A DNA stretch of 33,835 bases from Curtobacterium luteum (GCF_001475545.1 NZ_LDQC01000051.1:1-33835); one strand, 5' to 3'; positions 25,896 through 33,835 are shown, numbered from the stretch's first letter. Program-made: numbers and translations. Notes: a model not told the origin generated them from the sequence alone.

Positions 25896-28363
25896 CAGGC
25901 AGCGGTCCGTTCGTCGGATGAGGCGGTGGAGGCGTCCGCAGCACGCCCGGTGGGCGCGGCGGGTCGAGCGGCCCCGGCGGGTGCGGTCGCGACCGTCGGG
26001 GTGCTTCGGGTCACGGGGGCTCCGACGGTCCCGGCACCGTGGCGGGTCGGCAGCTCCGCACCGCCGTGCCCGAAGTAGAGGACGGCACGCCAGTCCTCGG
26101 CGACCGGCTCTGCTTCGGGCAGCAGGCCCCTGCGGGCCGCCTTCCGGTCCTGCTTCGCCTGCCGACGGGCGGCGCGACGCGCGGCCCGCGCGGACGGGTC
26201 GTAGTACATCCACGCGGTGGCCCAGAGCCAGACGTCCACGACCGAGTTCCATATGCCGATGTACGCGACGATCGCGTAGAACGCCAGCAGGGCGTTGAAC
26301 GCGGCGAACACGGCGTTGCCCCAGTTCTGCGCCTGGTAGTCCCGGAGGAACGTGAACACCGAGAACACGACCATGGCGTACGGCGCGAGGACGTACAGCG
26401 CGGGCGAGGCCGTGCGGTCCCGGACCTTCGGTGTGCGGGCGAACGGGATCTTCTTCGCCGTCAGCGCCTGCTGGATGCTCTTGAGCACCCCGGCGACGTT
26501 CACCGGCATGAGGATCAGGTTGAAGCCGTAGATCCGGAGGATGTCGGTGCGCTTGTAGCCGCAGTACTTGAGGTCGGACGCGAACAGCCAGAAGTACGGC
26601 AGCGCGGCGAGGAGCACCATCGGGCTGAGCAGCCGCGAATCGTACGGGTAGGCCAGCAGGAAGATGAGGCCGAGCGAGCCCCACGCGATCGACGCCATGT
26701 AGTTGACGCGGAGGGACATCTCGACGAAGCCGACCCGCTCCCCGCGCTGGCGACGCTCGCGGACCTGCCGGAGGTACTTCGGCAGGATGAGGAGTCCACC
26801 GTTCGCCCAGCGACGCCGCTGGACGATGAGCGAGCCGAAGTCCGGCGGCGTCGCGCTGTAGGACAGGCGCTCCGGGTAGTTCACGAGCGTCCAGCCGTGC
26901 ATGCCGAGGTCGACGCTCGACTCGGTGTCCTCGATGACCGTGCGGTCCTGCACGTACCGCTTGACCTCGAAGCCGCCGACGGTCTCGACCTCCTCGATGT
27001 CGCGGAGCGCGCGGGTGCGGATGACCGCGTTCGCGCCGACCCAGAAGGTGGCGTTGTGGCGCGACATGCCCTGGTGGAGGATGTGCTGGATGTCGGTGGT
27101 CGCACCGGCGAGCCGCTCGATGCGGGTGGCAGCACCCCGGAACGACGAGTACGGGGTCTGCGTCACGGCGACGCGGGCGTTCTCCGGCTGCTCCAGGAAG
27201 TACACCAGTCGCAGGCAGTAGTCGCGGAGCAGCACCGAGTCGGCGTCGAGCGTCAAGACGTAGTCGGACGCGGGGACGACGAGGTCGGCGTCCTCCGGCG
27301 AGGCGACCGTGCGGAGGATCGTCCCGCTCGCGGTCTCCTCGAACGCGTACGAGCCGCCGAGCAGGCCGATGTAGGAGTTGAGGTTCATGGCCTTGTTCGC
27401 CTCGTCAGAGAGGTTCACGAACCGCTTCCGCTCGAAGGTCGTGATCTCGGCCGTGAACGTCCACGCCAGGCGGCGGGTGAGTTCGAGGGCACGGCTGCTC
27501 GTCACCTCGGTGAAGCTGGCCCCGGCACCGACCGCGTCCACGATCGCCGCCTCGAGCGCCTCCGACGTCAGCCGGAACTCGTCGGCCAGCGCGACGAGCA
27601 CCTGGTCGTGGAAGAAGTGGTCGACGTGGTCCACGACCTCGTGTTCGCGGGCGTGCCGGCGGAGCCAGGCGTCCGCCCAGCGGTGGTGCTCGACGAGCGT
27701 CCGGAGCGCGTCGACCGAGGCGAGCGGCGCGGTGTCGGCGTCGATCTCCGCGACGAGCAGGGCCTCCTGGAAGCGACGAGCGGGCGCGGCGAGCTGCGAC
27801 TGGATCTGCCCGGCGACCGCACGGGTCCGCTCGAGCTTCTCGGCGACCTCGGGGTCGGTCGGGAACGGGTTGTCGTCGATGAGCAGGACGACGCGGAGGG
27901 CCGGGTACTCCTGCAGCGCGGCCGACCACAGCGTGGTGGCGACGACGTCGGGCTCCTCGGCGTAGCTCGGCACGAGGACCGTCATCGGCGCCTCGTGCCC
28001 CTCGCCGAAGTGTCGGTCGAGCTCGGCACGCGGGACGCGGACGTGCGCGGCGAACCGTTCCATCGCACCCTGGCGGGCGATGAGGTGCATGAGCGCGGAG
28101 AAGGTGAGGAAGGTGACGACCACCAGGTACGAGATCGCCTCGGTCGTGAAGCGGAAGCTCTCGGTGCCGTAGTCGAGGAACTGGCGGATCACCGTGTAGA
28201 CGACGTAGGCGAGCCAGAACGCGATGGTCAGGATGATGGCGATGCGGCCGGAGACGAGCTTCCGGTCGGACGGACGGGCGTGGATGGTGTCGAGCGGGCG
28301 GGTACGTCGCTCGGAACCCCACTGCCTCCGGCGCACGGGGGCGCCGTCGAGCTGTTCGGGCAT
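25895..28363 (-). CDS. Processive family-2 glycosyltransferase (cellulose/chitin synthase-like)
   Basis: An 822-residue membrane synthase. Two N-terminal helices (about 40-60, 76-96) precede the catalytic domain. Motifs of processive GT2 enzymes are all present: DDN (163-165), DAD (373-375), EDT with the putative catalytic base D479, and QRRRW (515-519). Several C-terminal helices follow (about 555-720), then a basic and Ala/Pro/Thr-rich cytoplasmic tail. The DDN-DAD distance is about 210 residues, against roughly 66 in BcsA, so a helical insertion of about 140 residues interrupts the domain. No PilZ domain is seen. The ATG at 28363 follows AAGGA by 5 nt. It is coupled to the GH18 gene. The sugar polymer is unknown; a GlcNAc-containing glycan is suggested only by the partner. 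Confidence 0.9.
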   Translation of the reverse strand: MPEQLDGAPVRRRQWGSERRTRPLDTIHARPSDRKLVSGRIAIILTIAFWLAYVVYTVIRQFLDYGTESFRFTTEAISYLVVVTFLTFSALMHLIARQGAMERFAAHVRVPRAELDRHFGEGHEAPMTVLVPSYAEEPDVVATTLWSAALQEYPALRVVLLIDDNPFPTDPEVAEKLERTRAVAGQIQSQLAAPARRFQEALLVAEIDADTAPLASVDALRTLVEHHRWADAWLRRHAREHEVVDHVDHFFHDQVLVALADEFRLTSEALEAAIVDAVGAGASFTEVTSSRALELTRRLAWTFTAEITTFERKRFVNLSDEANKAMNLNSYIGLLGGSYAFEETASGTILRTVASPEDADLVVPASDYVLTLDADSVLLRDYCLRLVYFLEQPENARVAVTQTPYSSFRGAATRIERLAGATTDIQHILHQGMSRHNATFWVGANAVIRTRALRDIEEVETVGGFEVKRYVQDRTVIEDTESSVDLGMHGWTLVNYPERLSYSATPPDFGSLIVQRRRWANGGLLILPKYLRQVRERRQRGERVGFVEMSLRVNYMASIAWGSLGLIFLLAYPYDSRLLSPMVLLAALPYFWLFASDLKYCGYKRTDILRIYGFNLILMPVNVAGVLKSIQQALTAKKIPFARTPKVRDRTASPALYVLAPYAMVVFSVFTFLRDYQAQNWGNAVFAAFNALLAFYAIVAYIGIWNSVVDVWLWATAWMYYDPSARAARRAARRQAKQDRKAARRGLLPEAEPVAEDWRAVLYFGHGGAELPTRHGAGTVGAPVTRSTPTVATAPAGAARPAAPTGRAADASTASSDERTAA

Positions 28364-28441
28364 GTCGGTCCTTCTTCCGCGGGGGTCAGCGCGCCATCGG
28401 GTCGGCACGCTGTCGGGTTGCCCCCGGCGGTCGACTGCGAA

Positions 28442-28447
28442 CCTATG
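28442..28447 (-). promoter_or_regulatory. Candidate -10 for the glycosyltransferase operon
   Basis: TAGGTT on the minus strand, about 78 nt before the ATG at 28363. No good -35 is seen. The rest of 28364-28822 shows a small GTGCGG/CCGCAC hairpin (28498-28513) and the repeat copy at 28707, and no gene I can support. Confidence 0.3.
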
Positions 28448-28706
28448 GGGACAGAACGAACGGTGCAGACACCCGGAAGGGGGGTTCTGGCCTCCTCGTG
28501 CGGGAACCCGCACGATGTTGCGGGACGGCCGGATGGCGGCGTGTCGCTGCGGACCCGACGAGGCTCCGGACGACGCGCCGCTCACGTTGCGCGCGTGGTC
28601 CGCGGTCGGCCTGGAGGCCCGCCTCGACTCCGCCGGGTCCGTCCCGTCGCGCAGTCGGCCCGTCCGGTGCAGCGCGTCCCGTCCCGCTCCGTGGCGGAGG
28701 TCGGCT

Positions 28707-28795
28707 GGTCGCACGACCTGCCGCTCACGTCCGCGGCGGTCGCCCGGACGGTCGGCTCGAGCGCGGTGGGCCGACGCGTTCTGCGATCAGGTCGT
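28707..28795. repeat. Diverged single copy of the dispersed repeat
   Basis: 28707-28734 matches the 28-nt core of the parA-side array with one change (GACCTG for GACGTG). The following bases (GTCGGCTCG, then GACGCGTTCTGCGATCAGG) still follow the order of the larger unit but are degraded. It lies just beyond the 3' end of the downstream FecCD gene. Confidence 0.75.
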
Positions 28796-28822
28796 GCCGA
28801 GGCGGCGGCCCGGGGGGGTGCC

Positions 28823-29836
28823 TCAGCGGCCGCGGGCGAGCAGCCAGAGGAGGTACGGCGCGCCGACGACCCCGGTGACGACGCCGACGGGCAGGGCGGT
28901 CCCAGGGATCGCGAACTGGGCGACGAGGTCGCTCGCGAGCGTCACGACCGCACCGACCGCGGCCGCGGGGGCGAGCGCGACCCGTCCGCCGCCGACGATC
29001 CGCCGCGCGATCGGTGCCGACATGAGCGCGACGAACGACACGGGGCCGGCGGTGGCCACGGCGCCCGCCGTCAGCGCCACCGCGGTGAGGAGCAACAGCA
29101 CCTTCGCGCGGTCCGGACGGAGGCCGAGTGCCGACGCGACCTCGTCCCCGAGCGCGAGCACCGTCAGCCGGGGCGACTGCACGAGGGCGAGCGCCATGAG
29201 CACGACGAACGCGGTGCCGAGGACGCCGACGAGGTTCCGGTCGACGGCGTTGAGGCTGCCGGAGAGCCACAGGAGCGCTGTGCCCGCCTGGGTCACGGTG
29301 CCGCTCGTCAGCATCCAGCCGGTCACGGCGAGGCAGATCGCGGCGACGCCGATGCCGACCAGGACCACCCGGTTGCCGGAGATGCCCCGCTGCCAGGAGA
29401 GCGCGGCGATGACGAGCGACACGACGACCGCCCCGACGAGCACGGAGCCGAAGAGCACGACCCCGGACGCCCCGAACAGCACGATCGCGGTGATGCCGGC
29501 GGCGCTCGCCCCCGACGTGACGCCGATGACGTCCGGGCTCGCGATCGGGTTGCGCACCACGCTCTGCACGATCGCTCCGGCGACGCCGAGGGCCGCCCCG
29601 ACGAACACCGCGCCGAACACCCGCGGTCCGCGGAGCTGCCCGATCACGAAGTCCGCGATCGCATCGCCGTGCCCGAACGCGGCAGCGGCCACCTGCGCGG
29701 GCGACAGCGGGATCTCGCCGACGCCGAGGCCGGTGAGCACGAGCGCGACGAGCACGAGGACCAGCACACCGAGCACGAGCAGCTCGCGGCGTGCTCCGAC
29801 GACCCGGCGACGGTTCCGGGGCCCCACGGCCGTCAC
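28823..29836 (-). CDS. FecCD-family iron-siderophore/haem ABC permease (second)
   Basis: A 337-residue polytopic permease with about nine to ten hydrophobic segments. Family motifs include LRGPRVFGAVFVGAALGVAG, QSVVRNPIASPDVIGVTSGA and GPVSFVALMSAPIARRIVGG, the cytoplasmic loop that contacts the ATPase. FecCD proteins form the channel of importers for iron-siderophore complexes, haem or cobalamin. It starts at a GTG that overlaps the stop of the first permease by 4 nt (GTGA), so the two are one operon and probably a heterodimer. No ATPase gene follows; the next 459 nt are non-coding and then come unrelated genes. Confidence 0.92.
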   Translation of the reverse strand: MTAVGPRNRRRVVGARRELLVLGVLVLVLVALVLTGLGVGEIPLSPAQVAAAAFGHGDAIADFVIGQLRGPRVFGAVFVGAALGVAGAIVQSVVRNPIASPDVIGVTSGASAAGITAIVLFGASGVVLFGSVLVGAVVVSLVIAALSWQRGISGNRVVLVGIGVAAICLAVTGWMLTSGTVTQAGTALLWLSGSLNAVDRNLVGVLGTAFVVLMALALVQSPRLTVLALGDEVASALGLRPDRAKVLLLLTAVALTAGAVATAGPVSFVALMSAPIARRIVGGGRVALAPAAAVGAVVTLASDLVAQFAIPGTALPVGVVTGVVGAPYLLWLLARGR

Positions 29837-30864
29837 AGTCCCCGCACCGCCCGCGACCGGACGAGCGCGATGAACACCGGCGCCCCGATGAGCGCCGTGA
29901 CGATGCCGACCTGCAGCTCCCCCGGGTACGCGACGACCCGGCCGATGACGTCGGCCACGAGCAGGAGTGCCGGCGCGACGAGCGCGGAGAGCAGGATCGT
30001 CCAGCGGTGGTCGGGCCCGGTGAGTCGACGGACGGCGTGCGGGACGGCGAGCCCGACGAACGCGATCGGCCCGGCGGCGGCCACGGCGGAGCCGGCGAGC
30101 AGCACGGTGACGACCCCGCCGACGACCCGGACGAGCACCACCCGCTGGCCGAGGGAGGCAGCGAGCTCGTCGCCGAGCGCGAGGGTGTTGAGCGACCGGC
30201 CGAGAGCGATCGCCACGACGAGGCCGACGAGCACCGGGACGATGATGACCCCGGCGGTCCCGAGGTCCTTCCCGGCGAGCGCTCCGACCTGCCAGAACCG
30301 CAGCTGGTCGAGCAGGGACTGGTTCGTCACGAGGACGGCGGTCGTCACCGAGGACAGCGCAGCGGCCACCACGGCGCCGGAGAGCGCGAGGCCGACCGGG
30401 GAGAGGCCGCGCCGGGCGACCGCGGCGATGCCGTAGACGAGCAGCGCCGCGAGTCCGGCGCCGACGAACGCGAACGGCAGGTACGCGCCCGTGCCGCTGA
30501 TGCCGAACACCGCGATCCCGGTCACGACCGCGAGGGACGCCCCGGCGTTGATGCCGAGCACGCTCGGATCGGCGAGGGGGTTCCGCGTCACGCCCTGCAT
30601 CACGGCACCGGCGACCCCGAGTGCGGCTCCGGCGAGGAGTCCGACGACGGTGCGGGGCACGCGGTTGCCGAGGACGATGAGGCCGATCTCGTCACGGCGT
30701 CCGGGGTGCAGGACGGTGTCGAGGACGGTCCCGAGCGGGATCGGCCGCGAGCCGAACGCCACGGACAGTGCGACCGCGACCCCGAGGACCACGACCGCCA
30801 GCACGGTGGCGCGGACGAGTCGGCCGACGGAGCTGGGCGCGGGAGCGAGGACGGGAGCTGCCAT
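29833..30864 (-). CDS. FecCD-family iron-siderophore/haem ABC permease (first)
   Basis: A 343-residue permease with the same fold as its downstream partner. It has the signatures RVPRTVVGLLAGAALGVAGA, QGVTRNPLADPSVLGINAGA and GPIAFVGLAVPHAVRRLTG. The N-terminal tail is short and the first helix spans about 18-38. The ATG at 30864 has no Shine-Dalgarno; TAGGGT lies 12 nt upstream as a possible -10, giving a very short leader. The substrate-binding protein and ATPase are not in the window, so the transporter either shares them with another locus or is incomplete here. It is divergent from the serine protease gene. Confidence 0.92.
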   Translation of the reverse strand: MAAPVLAPAPSSVGRLVRATVLAVVVLGVAVALSVAFGSRPIPLGTVLDTVLHPGRRDEIGLIVLGNRVPRTVVGLLAGAALGVAGAVMQGVTRNPLADPSVLGINAGASLAVVTGIAVFGISGTGAYLPFAFVGAGLAALLVYGIAAVARRGLSPVGLALSGAVVAAALSSVTTAVLVTNQSLLDQLRFWQVGALAGKDLGTAGVIIVPVLVGLVVAIALGRSLNTLALGDELAASLGQRVVLVRVVGGVVTVLLAGSAVAAAGPIAFVGLAVPHAVRRLTGPDHRWTILLSALVAPALLLVADVIGRVVAYPGELQVGIVTALIGAPVFIALVRSRAVRGL

Positions 30865-30873
30865 GGGGGTGCA

Positions 30874-30883
30874 GCAACCCTAA
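30874..30883 (-). promoter_or_regulatory. Possible iron-regulator half-site at the FecCD promoter
   Basis: TTAGGGTTGC on the minus strand matches the left half of the DtxR/IdeR consensus (TTAGGTTAG) at 7 of 9 positions, but the right half is poor (3 of 9). It overlaps the proposed -10 TAGGGT. A weak candidate. Confidence 0.25.
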
Positions 30884-31040
30884 CGCGCAGGTGTCCGCCC
30901 CGGTCGTCCACGCGTTCGGCGGTCCCCGAGCGAGCCGTGAGCATGCGCAGTGCTCGTTCATAGGGTCTCCTTGGGGAACGGGCCTGTACTGGCTTCCATC
31001 GACGCCCGACCGGGCCGTCGAGGACGACCGGAGAGCACCG

Positions 31041-32555
31041 ATGAACGAGACCCCGAACCCCGACGCCACCCCTGGCGGGACGAACGGCGCGACGACCGAC
31101 GGACCCGATGCCCGCACGCAGGGCGCGTGGGAGGCTCCGCACGCGGACCGGTCGACGCTCCGCCCGGCCTACGCGTTCGACGGCAGCGGGCCCTACCTGT
31201 ACGCACCCGACGGTTCCGGTCCCTACGCCTACACGCACGACGGCCGCGGCCCGTACCTGGTCGGGAGCCCCGCGCTCGACGGGCAGCACTGGTCGAACGG
31301 GCAGGCATGGGTGCACGGTGCCGCCACCGCGAACCACGGCGCGTACGCAGCCGCACCGACGAAGCGCCCGCGTCGGCTCGGGCTGGTGATCGGCTCGGGC
31401 GTCGCGGCACTCGCGATCCTCGGTGCCGCGGGAGGAACCGCGCTCGGGCTCTCGTCGCAGCACACGACGACGACCTCGAGTCAGTCTCAGGGCACCACCA
31501 CGCTCCCGGGGACGGGCAGCGGCAGCGGAAGCGGCAGCAGCAGCGACGGCAGCGGGACGAACGGCTTCACCGTCCCGGGTGACGGCGGGAGCAGCAGCGG
31601 TTCGAGCGACGGCAGCTCCGGGACAAGCACGCAGTCGGCGGCCACCGCCGCGACCGCCGCCCAGAAGAAGGGTGTCGTCACGATCAACACCGTCCTGAAC
31701 TACGACGAGTCCTCGCAGGCCGCCGGCACCGGGATGATCCTCACCTCGAACGGCACGGTCCTGACGAACAACCACGTCGTCCAGGGCGCCACGAGCATCG
31801 TCGTGACCGACGAGACGACCGGCAAGCAGTACAAGGCGGACGTCGTCGGCACGGACGCCACCCACGACGTCGCGGTCCTGAAGCTCCAGGACGCCTCGGG
31901 CCTGTCGACCGTGACGCTCGACGACGACGGCGGCGCGAAGACCGGCGACACCGTCACCGACGTCGGGAACGCCGAGGGCACGGGCAACCTCGTCGCCGCC
32001 GAGGGCACCGTCACCGCGACCGACCAGGACATCCAGGTGCAGAGCGACTCCGGCTCCGGCACCGAGTCGCTCACGGGGATGATCCAGGTCGCGGCGGACA
32101 TCGTCTCCGGTGACTCGGGCGGCCCGGTCCTCGACAGCGAGGGCGAGGTCGTCGGCATGGCGACGGCGGCGTCCTCGGGTTCGGCGGACGTCACGGGCTT
32201 CGCGATCCCGATCTCGACCGCGAAGTCGATCGCGGACAAGATCCTCGCGGGTGAGTCGTCGTCGACGATCACGATCGGGCTGCCCGCGTTCCTCGGTGTC
32301 GAGGTGAGCGGGACCGCCACGACCGGCGGCGTCGCGGTCGCCGGGACCGTCGAGGGCTCGGGCGCAGCGAAGGCGGGCCTCGGCGCCGGCGACGTGATCA
32401 CGGCGCTCGACGGCACCGCGGTGTCGACCTCGGACGCGCTGACGAAGGCGATCCAGGCGCACAGCGTCGGCGACCAGGTGAGCGTCACCTACACCGACAG
32501 CGTCGGGACGTCCCACACGGTGACGATCACGCTGACCGCAGGGCCGGCCGCCTAG
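31041..32555 (+). CDS. HtrA-like S1C serine protease with PDZ domain
   Basis: A 504-residue envelope protease for protein quality control. The cytoplasmic N-terminus (1-111) contains three decapeptide repeats: DGSGPYLYAP (47-56), DGSGPYAYTH (57-66) and DGRGPYLVGS (67-76). A transmembrane helix spans about 112-136. A Gly/Ser linker (about 150-200) leads to the trypsin-like domain with catalytic H245 (TNNHVVQG), D276 (HDVAVLKL) and S359 (SGDSGGP). The C-terminal PDZ domain (about 420-500) starts near FLGVEV and has AAKAGLGAGDVITALDG. GGAG lies 7 nt before the ATG. The frame further upstream is non-coding. A short gap separates its stop from the convergent downstream gene. Confidence 0.92.
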   Translation: MNETPNPDATPGGTNGATTDGPDARTQGAWEAPHADRSTLRPAYAFDGSGPYLYAPDGSGPYAYTHDGRGPYLVGSPALDGQHWSNGQAWVHGAATANHGAYAAAPTKRPRRLGLVIGSGVAALAILGAAGGTALGLSSQHTTTTSSQSQGTTTLPGTGSGSGSGSSSDGSGTNGFTVPGDGGSSSGSSDGSSGTSTQSAATAATAAQKKGVVTINTVLNYDESSQAAGTGMILTSNGTVLTNNHVVQGATSIVVTDETTGKQYKADVVGTDATHDVAVLKLQDASGLSTVTLDDDGGAKTGDTVTDVGNAEGTGNLVAAEGTVTATDQDIQVQSDSGSGTESLTGMIQVAADIVSGDSGGPVLDSEGEVVGMATAASSGSADVTGFAIPISTAKSIADKILAGESSSTITIGLPAFLGVEVSGTATTGGVAVAGTVEGSGAAKAGLGAGDVITALDGTAVSTSDALTKAIQAHSVGDQVSVTYTDSVGTSHTVTITLTAGPAA

Positions 32556-32568
32556 CCCGCCGAGGAGC

Positions 32569-33723
32569 TCAGGCCCCGAGCACCGCCCGCACCACCGACC
32601 GGAACACGTTGGCCGGAGCGTCCGCCGAGAAGGTGGTCGCTCCGGCTTCCGTGCGCCCGACCCGGGCGAAGCCGTGCCCCTCGGCGTGGACGATCGTCAC
32701 GGGGAGCTGCGCGCCCGGTCGCCGCAGGTGCGAGACCGTCCACGGCGCTGTCCAGAACCGTGCGAGCCGCGGGTCGCCCTCGGCGAGGTCCGACGGCAGG
32801 TCCGGCGCGGTGTCGCCGCCGTCCAGGCGGCGCGCCACCAGGTCCGCCCGGACCGACCCCGTGCGGAACGGGAAGGTCCACACCGGGCGGATGCCGAGCC
32901 TCCCGGCCATCAGCGCGACCACCTGCTCGGGCGGGACGGCGGCGACCACCTGGTCGTCCGTCCCGTCGACGACGGTGCCGTCCCAGGCCTGGAGGCGCGA
33001 CTCGCCGCCGTCGGGCAGCCGCTGTTCCAGGGTGGTCGGCTGGGTCTCCTCGGCCCACGGGCCGAGCAGGGACTGCGTGGGCTCCGGCAGGGTGCCGAGG
33101 CGTCCGACGAGGCCGGCGTCGATGAGCTCGCGGCCGGCGGGGCTGCGGAGGAGCCCGGGGTTCCACCGTCGGCCGGCGAGGCTCCGGAGCGTGGACACAG
33201 CCTCGGCGGTCAGCCGCGGGCCGTCGAGCTCGGCGGCGGCGGGCGCGTCCGGCAGGGGCTCGAGGTCGCGGTGCGGGCGTGCCGCGGTGGGCTCGGTCGC
33301 GCGGACGGTGTCGAGCACGGCGAACACGAGGTCGTCGGTCGCGAGCATGCGTGCCAGCGGACGCTCGACGGTGAGGTCGACGCGGTGACGCCCGGTGACG
33401 AACACGAGGTGGGCTCCGGCGACGGCGCCGTCCTCGTCGGGCCGGACGTACTCGACGAGGCGTGCGGGCGCGCCCGCGGCGGTCCAGACGTCGACACCGA
33501 CGAGCAGGAGCCCCTCGACGGACCCGGGCAGGCGCTCGAGGAGGCTCGTGTGCTCCTCGGCGATCGTGCGGTCGCTCGGGCGGGAGCGGACGGTGAGCAC
33601 CACGTCGTCGCCGGTGAGCCGGAGATCGGCCTGCGGGGCGTCCTCGCGACGCCAGGCGTCCGGCCGGCGGAGCGTGAGGCGTGCGGTGCGGTCCTCGGTG
33701 CCGAGCGGGACGGGGACTGCCAT
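32569..33723 (-). CDS. Unrecognised 384-residue protein
   Basis: I do not recognise this protein. It has no signal peptide or transmembrane helix, so it is probably cytosolic. The first 140 residues alternate short strands and helices (SDRTIAEEHTSLLERLPG, ARLVEYVRPDEDG, HLVFVTGRHRVDLTVER), which recalls DcrB/LpqN-like domains, but this is a weak impression. The middle (about 155-215) is Pro/Ala/Leu-rich. The C-terminal half has WTFPFRTGSVRADLVARR and FWTAPWTVSHLRRPG and may be a second domain. Codon use is like the neighbours, so it is a real gene. The ATG at 33723 has TAGCCT 6 nt upstream and only a too-close GGAG, again suggesting a leaderless mRNA. It converges on the protease gene with 13 nt between stops. 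Confidence 0.75.
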   Translation of the reverse strand: MAVPVPLGTEDRTARLTLRRPDAWRREDAPQADLRLTGDDVVLTVRSRPSDRTIAEEHTSLLERLPGSVEGLLLVGVDVWTAAGAPARLVEYVRPDEDGAVAGAHLVFVTGRHRVDLTVERPLARMLATDDLVFAVLDTVRATEPTAARPHRDLEPLPDAPAAAELDGPRLTAEAVSTLRSLAGRRWNPGLLRSPAGRELIDAGLVGRLGTLPEPTQSLLGPWAEETQPTTLEQRLPDGGESRLQAWDGTVVDGTDDQVVAAVPPEQVVALMAGRLGIRPVWTFPFRTGSVRADLVARRLDGGDTAPDLPSDLAEGDPRLARFWTAPWTVSHLRRPGAQLPVTIVHAEGHGFARVGRTEAGATTFSADAPANVFRSVVRAVLGA

Positions 33724-33729
33724 GCTCCG

Positions 33730-33735
33730 AGGCTA
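33730..33735 (-). promoter_or_regulatory. Candidate -10 for a leaderless transcript
   Basis: TAGCCT on the minus strand ends 6 nt before the ATG at 33723. The -35 region is GC-only. Confidence 0.3.
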
Positions 33736-33781
33736 CGGGGGCGTCCCCGCGAGGTCGGGTGCGGCGCGCCGAGCAGGGGTA

Positions 33782-33826
33782 GCGCCGGCGCGGTCGGCGC
33801 CGGCGCGGTCGGGGCCGGCGTCGGCG
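33782..33826. repeat. 15-bp tandem repeat at the window edge
   Basis: GCGCCGGCGCGGTCG occurs at 33782-33796 and 33797-33811, followed by a degenerate third copy to 33826. Two minus-strand frames stay open through it. One ends in a TAG at 33735-33733 and could be the tail of a gene beyond the window, but the stretch is too short to call. Confidence 0.6.
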
Positions 33827-33835
33827 TGGTCAGCG

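Noticed and set aside
28364..28480. c-di-GMP riboswitch before the synthase
   Set aside because: No GEMM-type conserved blocks were found on the minus strand.
26039..30436. A 1465-codon open frame on the plus strand opposite the glycosyltransferase and permeases
   Set aside because: It runs antisense through two families with clear motifs. Its translation is Arg/Asp/Glu/Gly-rich low-complexity sequence, as expected from the complement of GC-rich codons.
30874..30892. Full DtxR/IdeR operator
   Set aside because: Only the left half resembles the consensus; listed as a weak half-site.
33733..33835. C-terminal end of a minus-strand gene at the window edge
   Set aside because: Only 34 codons, largely made of a 15-bp repeat, and a second frame is also open; not enough to call.

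Overview
This window comes from a high-GC actinobacterium, most probably of the family Microbacteriaceae. The dcw-cluster layout, the DUF3040 protein, the PASTA kinase of PknL type, the Rv2175c-like and GarA/FtsR-like genes and the strongly GC-ending codons all point there. Genus level (for example Curtobacterium) is a guess. The window is mostly chromosomal core. No tRNA, rRNA, CRISPR array, IS element or prophage gene was seen.

Layout. Positions 1-4073 (minus strand) hold the start of the division and cell-wall cluster, transcribed mraZ, rsmH, ftsL-like, ftsI and the first codons of murE. Positions 4074-4865 are a long non-coding region with candidate MraZ operator boxes and several repeats. 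Positions 4866-16689 hold DUF3040, a polyprenyl synthase, an Rv2175c-like DNA-binding protein, a triple-LysM wall protein, the Ser/Thr kinase PknL with four PASTA domains, class II DAHP synthase, a PlsC-type acyltransferase, a ROK glucokinase, a long-chain acyl-CoA synthetase and a 44-codon small ORF. From memory, this block and the dcw genes resemble the Mycobacterium/Corynebacterium neighbourhood around murE, pbpB, mraZ, idsA, Rv2175c, pknL and aroG.

Positions 16797-20712 (minus) hold pyruvate carboxylase followed one base later by peptide deformylase. Positions 20773-24066 hold an orphan ParA, an Rv1830-like MerR, FtsR and the FHA protein GarA. The kinase and two homologues of known mycobacterial kinase substrates (the Rv2175c-like protein and GarA) therefore lie in one window, suggesting a signalling route linking wall sensing, division and central metabolism. 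Positions 24342-28363 (minus) hold a processive family-2 glycosyltransferase translationally coupled to a membrane-anchored GH18 protein with two CBM5/12 modules. This is a candidate surface-polysaccharide system and the best lead for new biology. Positions 28823-30864 hold two FecCD-type siderophore/haem permeases without a binding protein or ATPase in view. Positions 31041-33723 hold an HtrA-like serine protease and an unrecognised 384-residue protein.

The intergenic regions are unusual. Several carry their own tandem repeat (7-bp x7, 20-bp x3, 31-bp x4, 17-bp x5, 72-bp x2, about 142-bp x3). One 28-nt core recurs seven times at three unlinked loci. At least three terminator hairpins share the same arm sequence. 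Four genes lack a Shine-Dalgarno sequence but have a TANNNT box 6-8 nt before the start codon, which suggests leaderless mRNAs.
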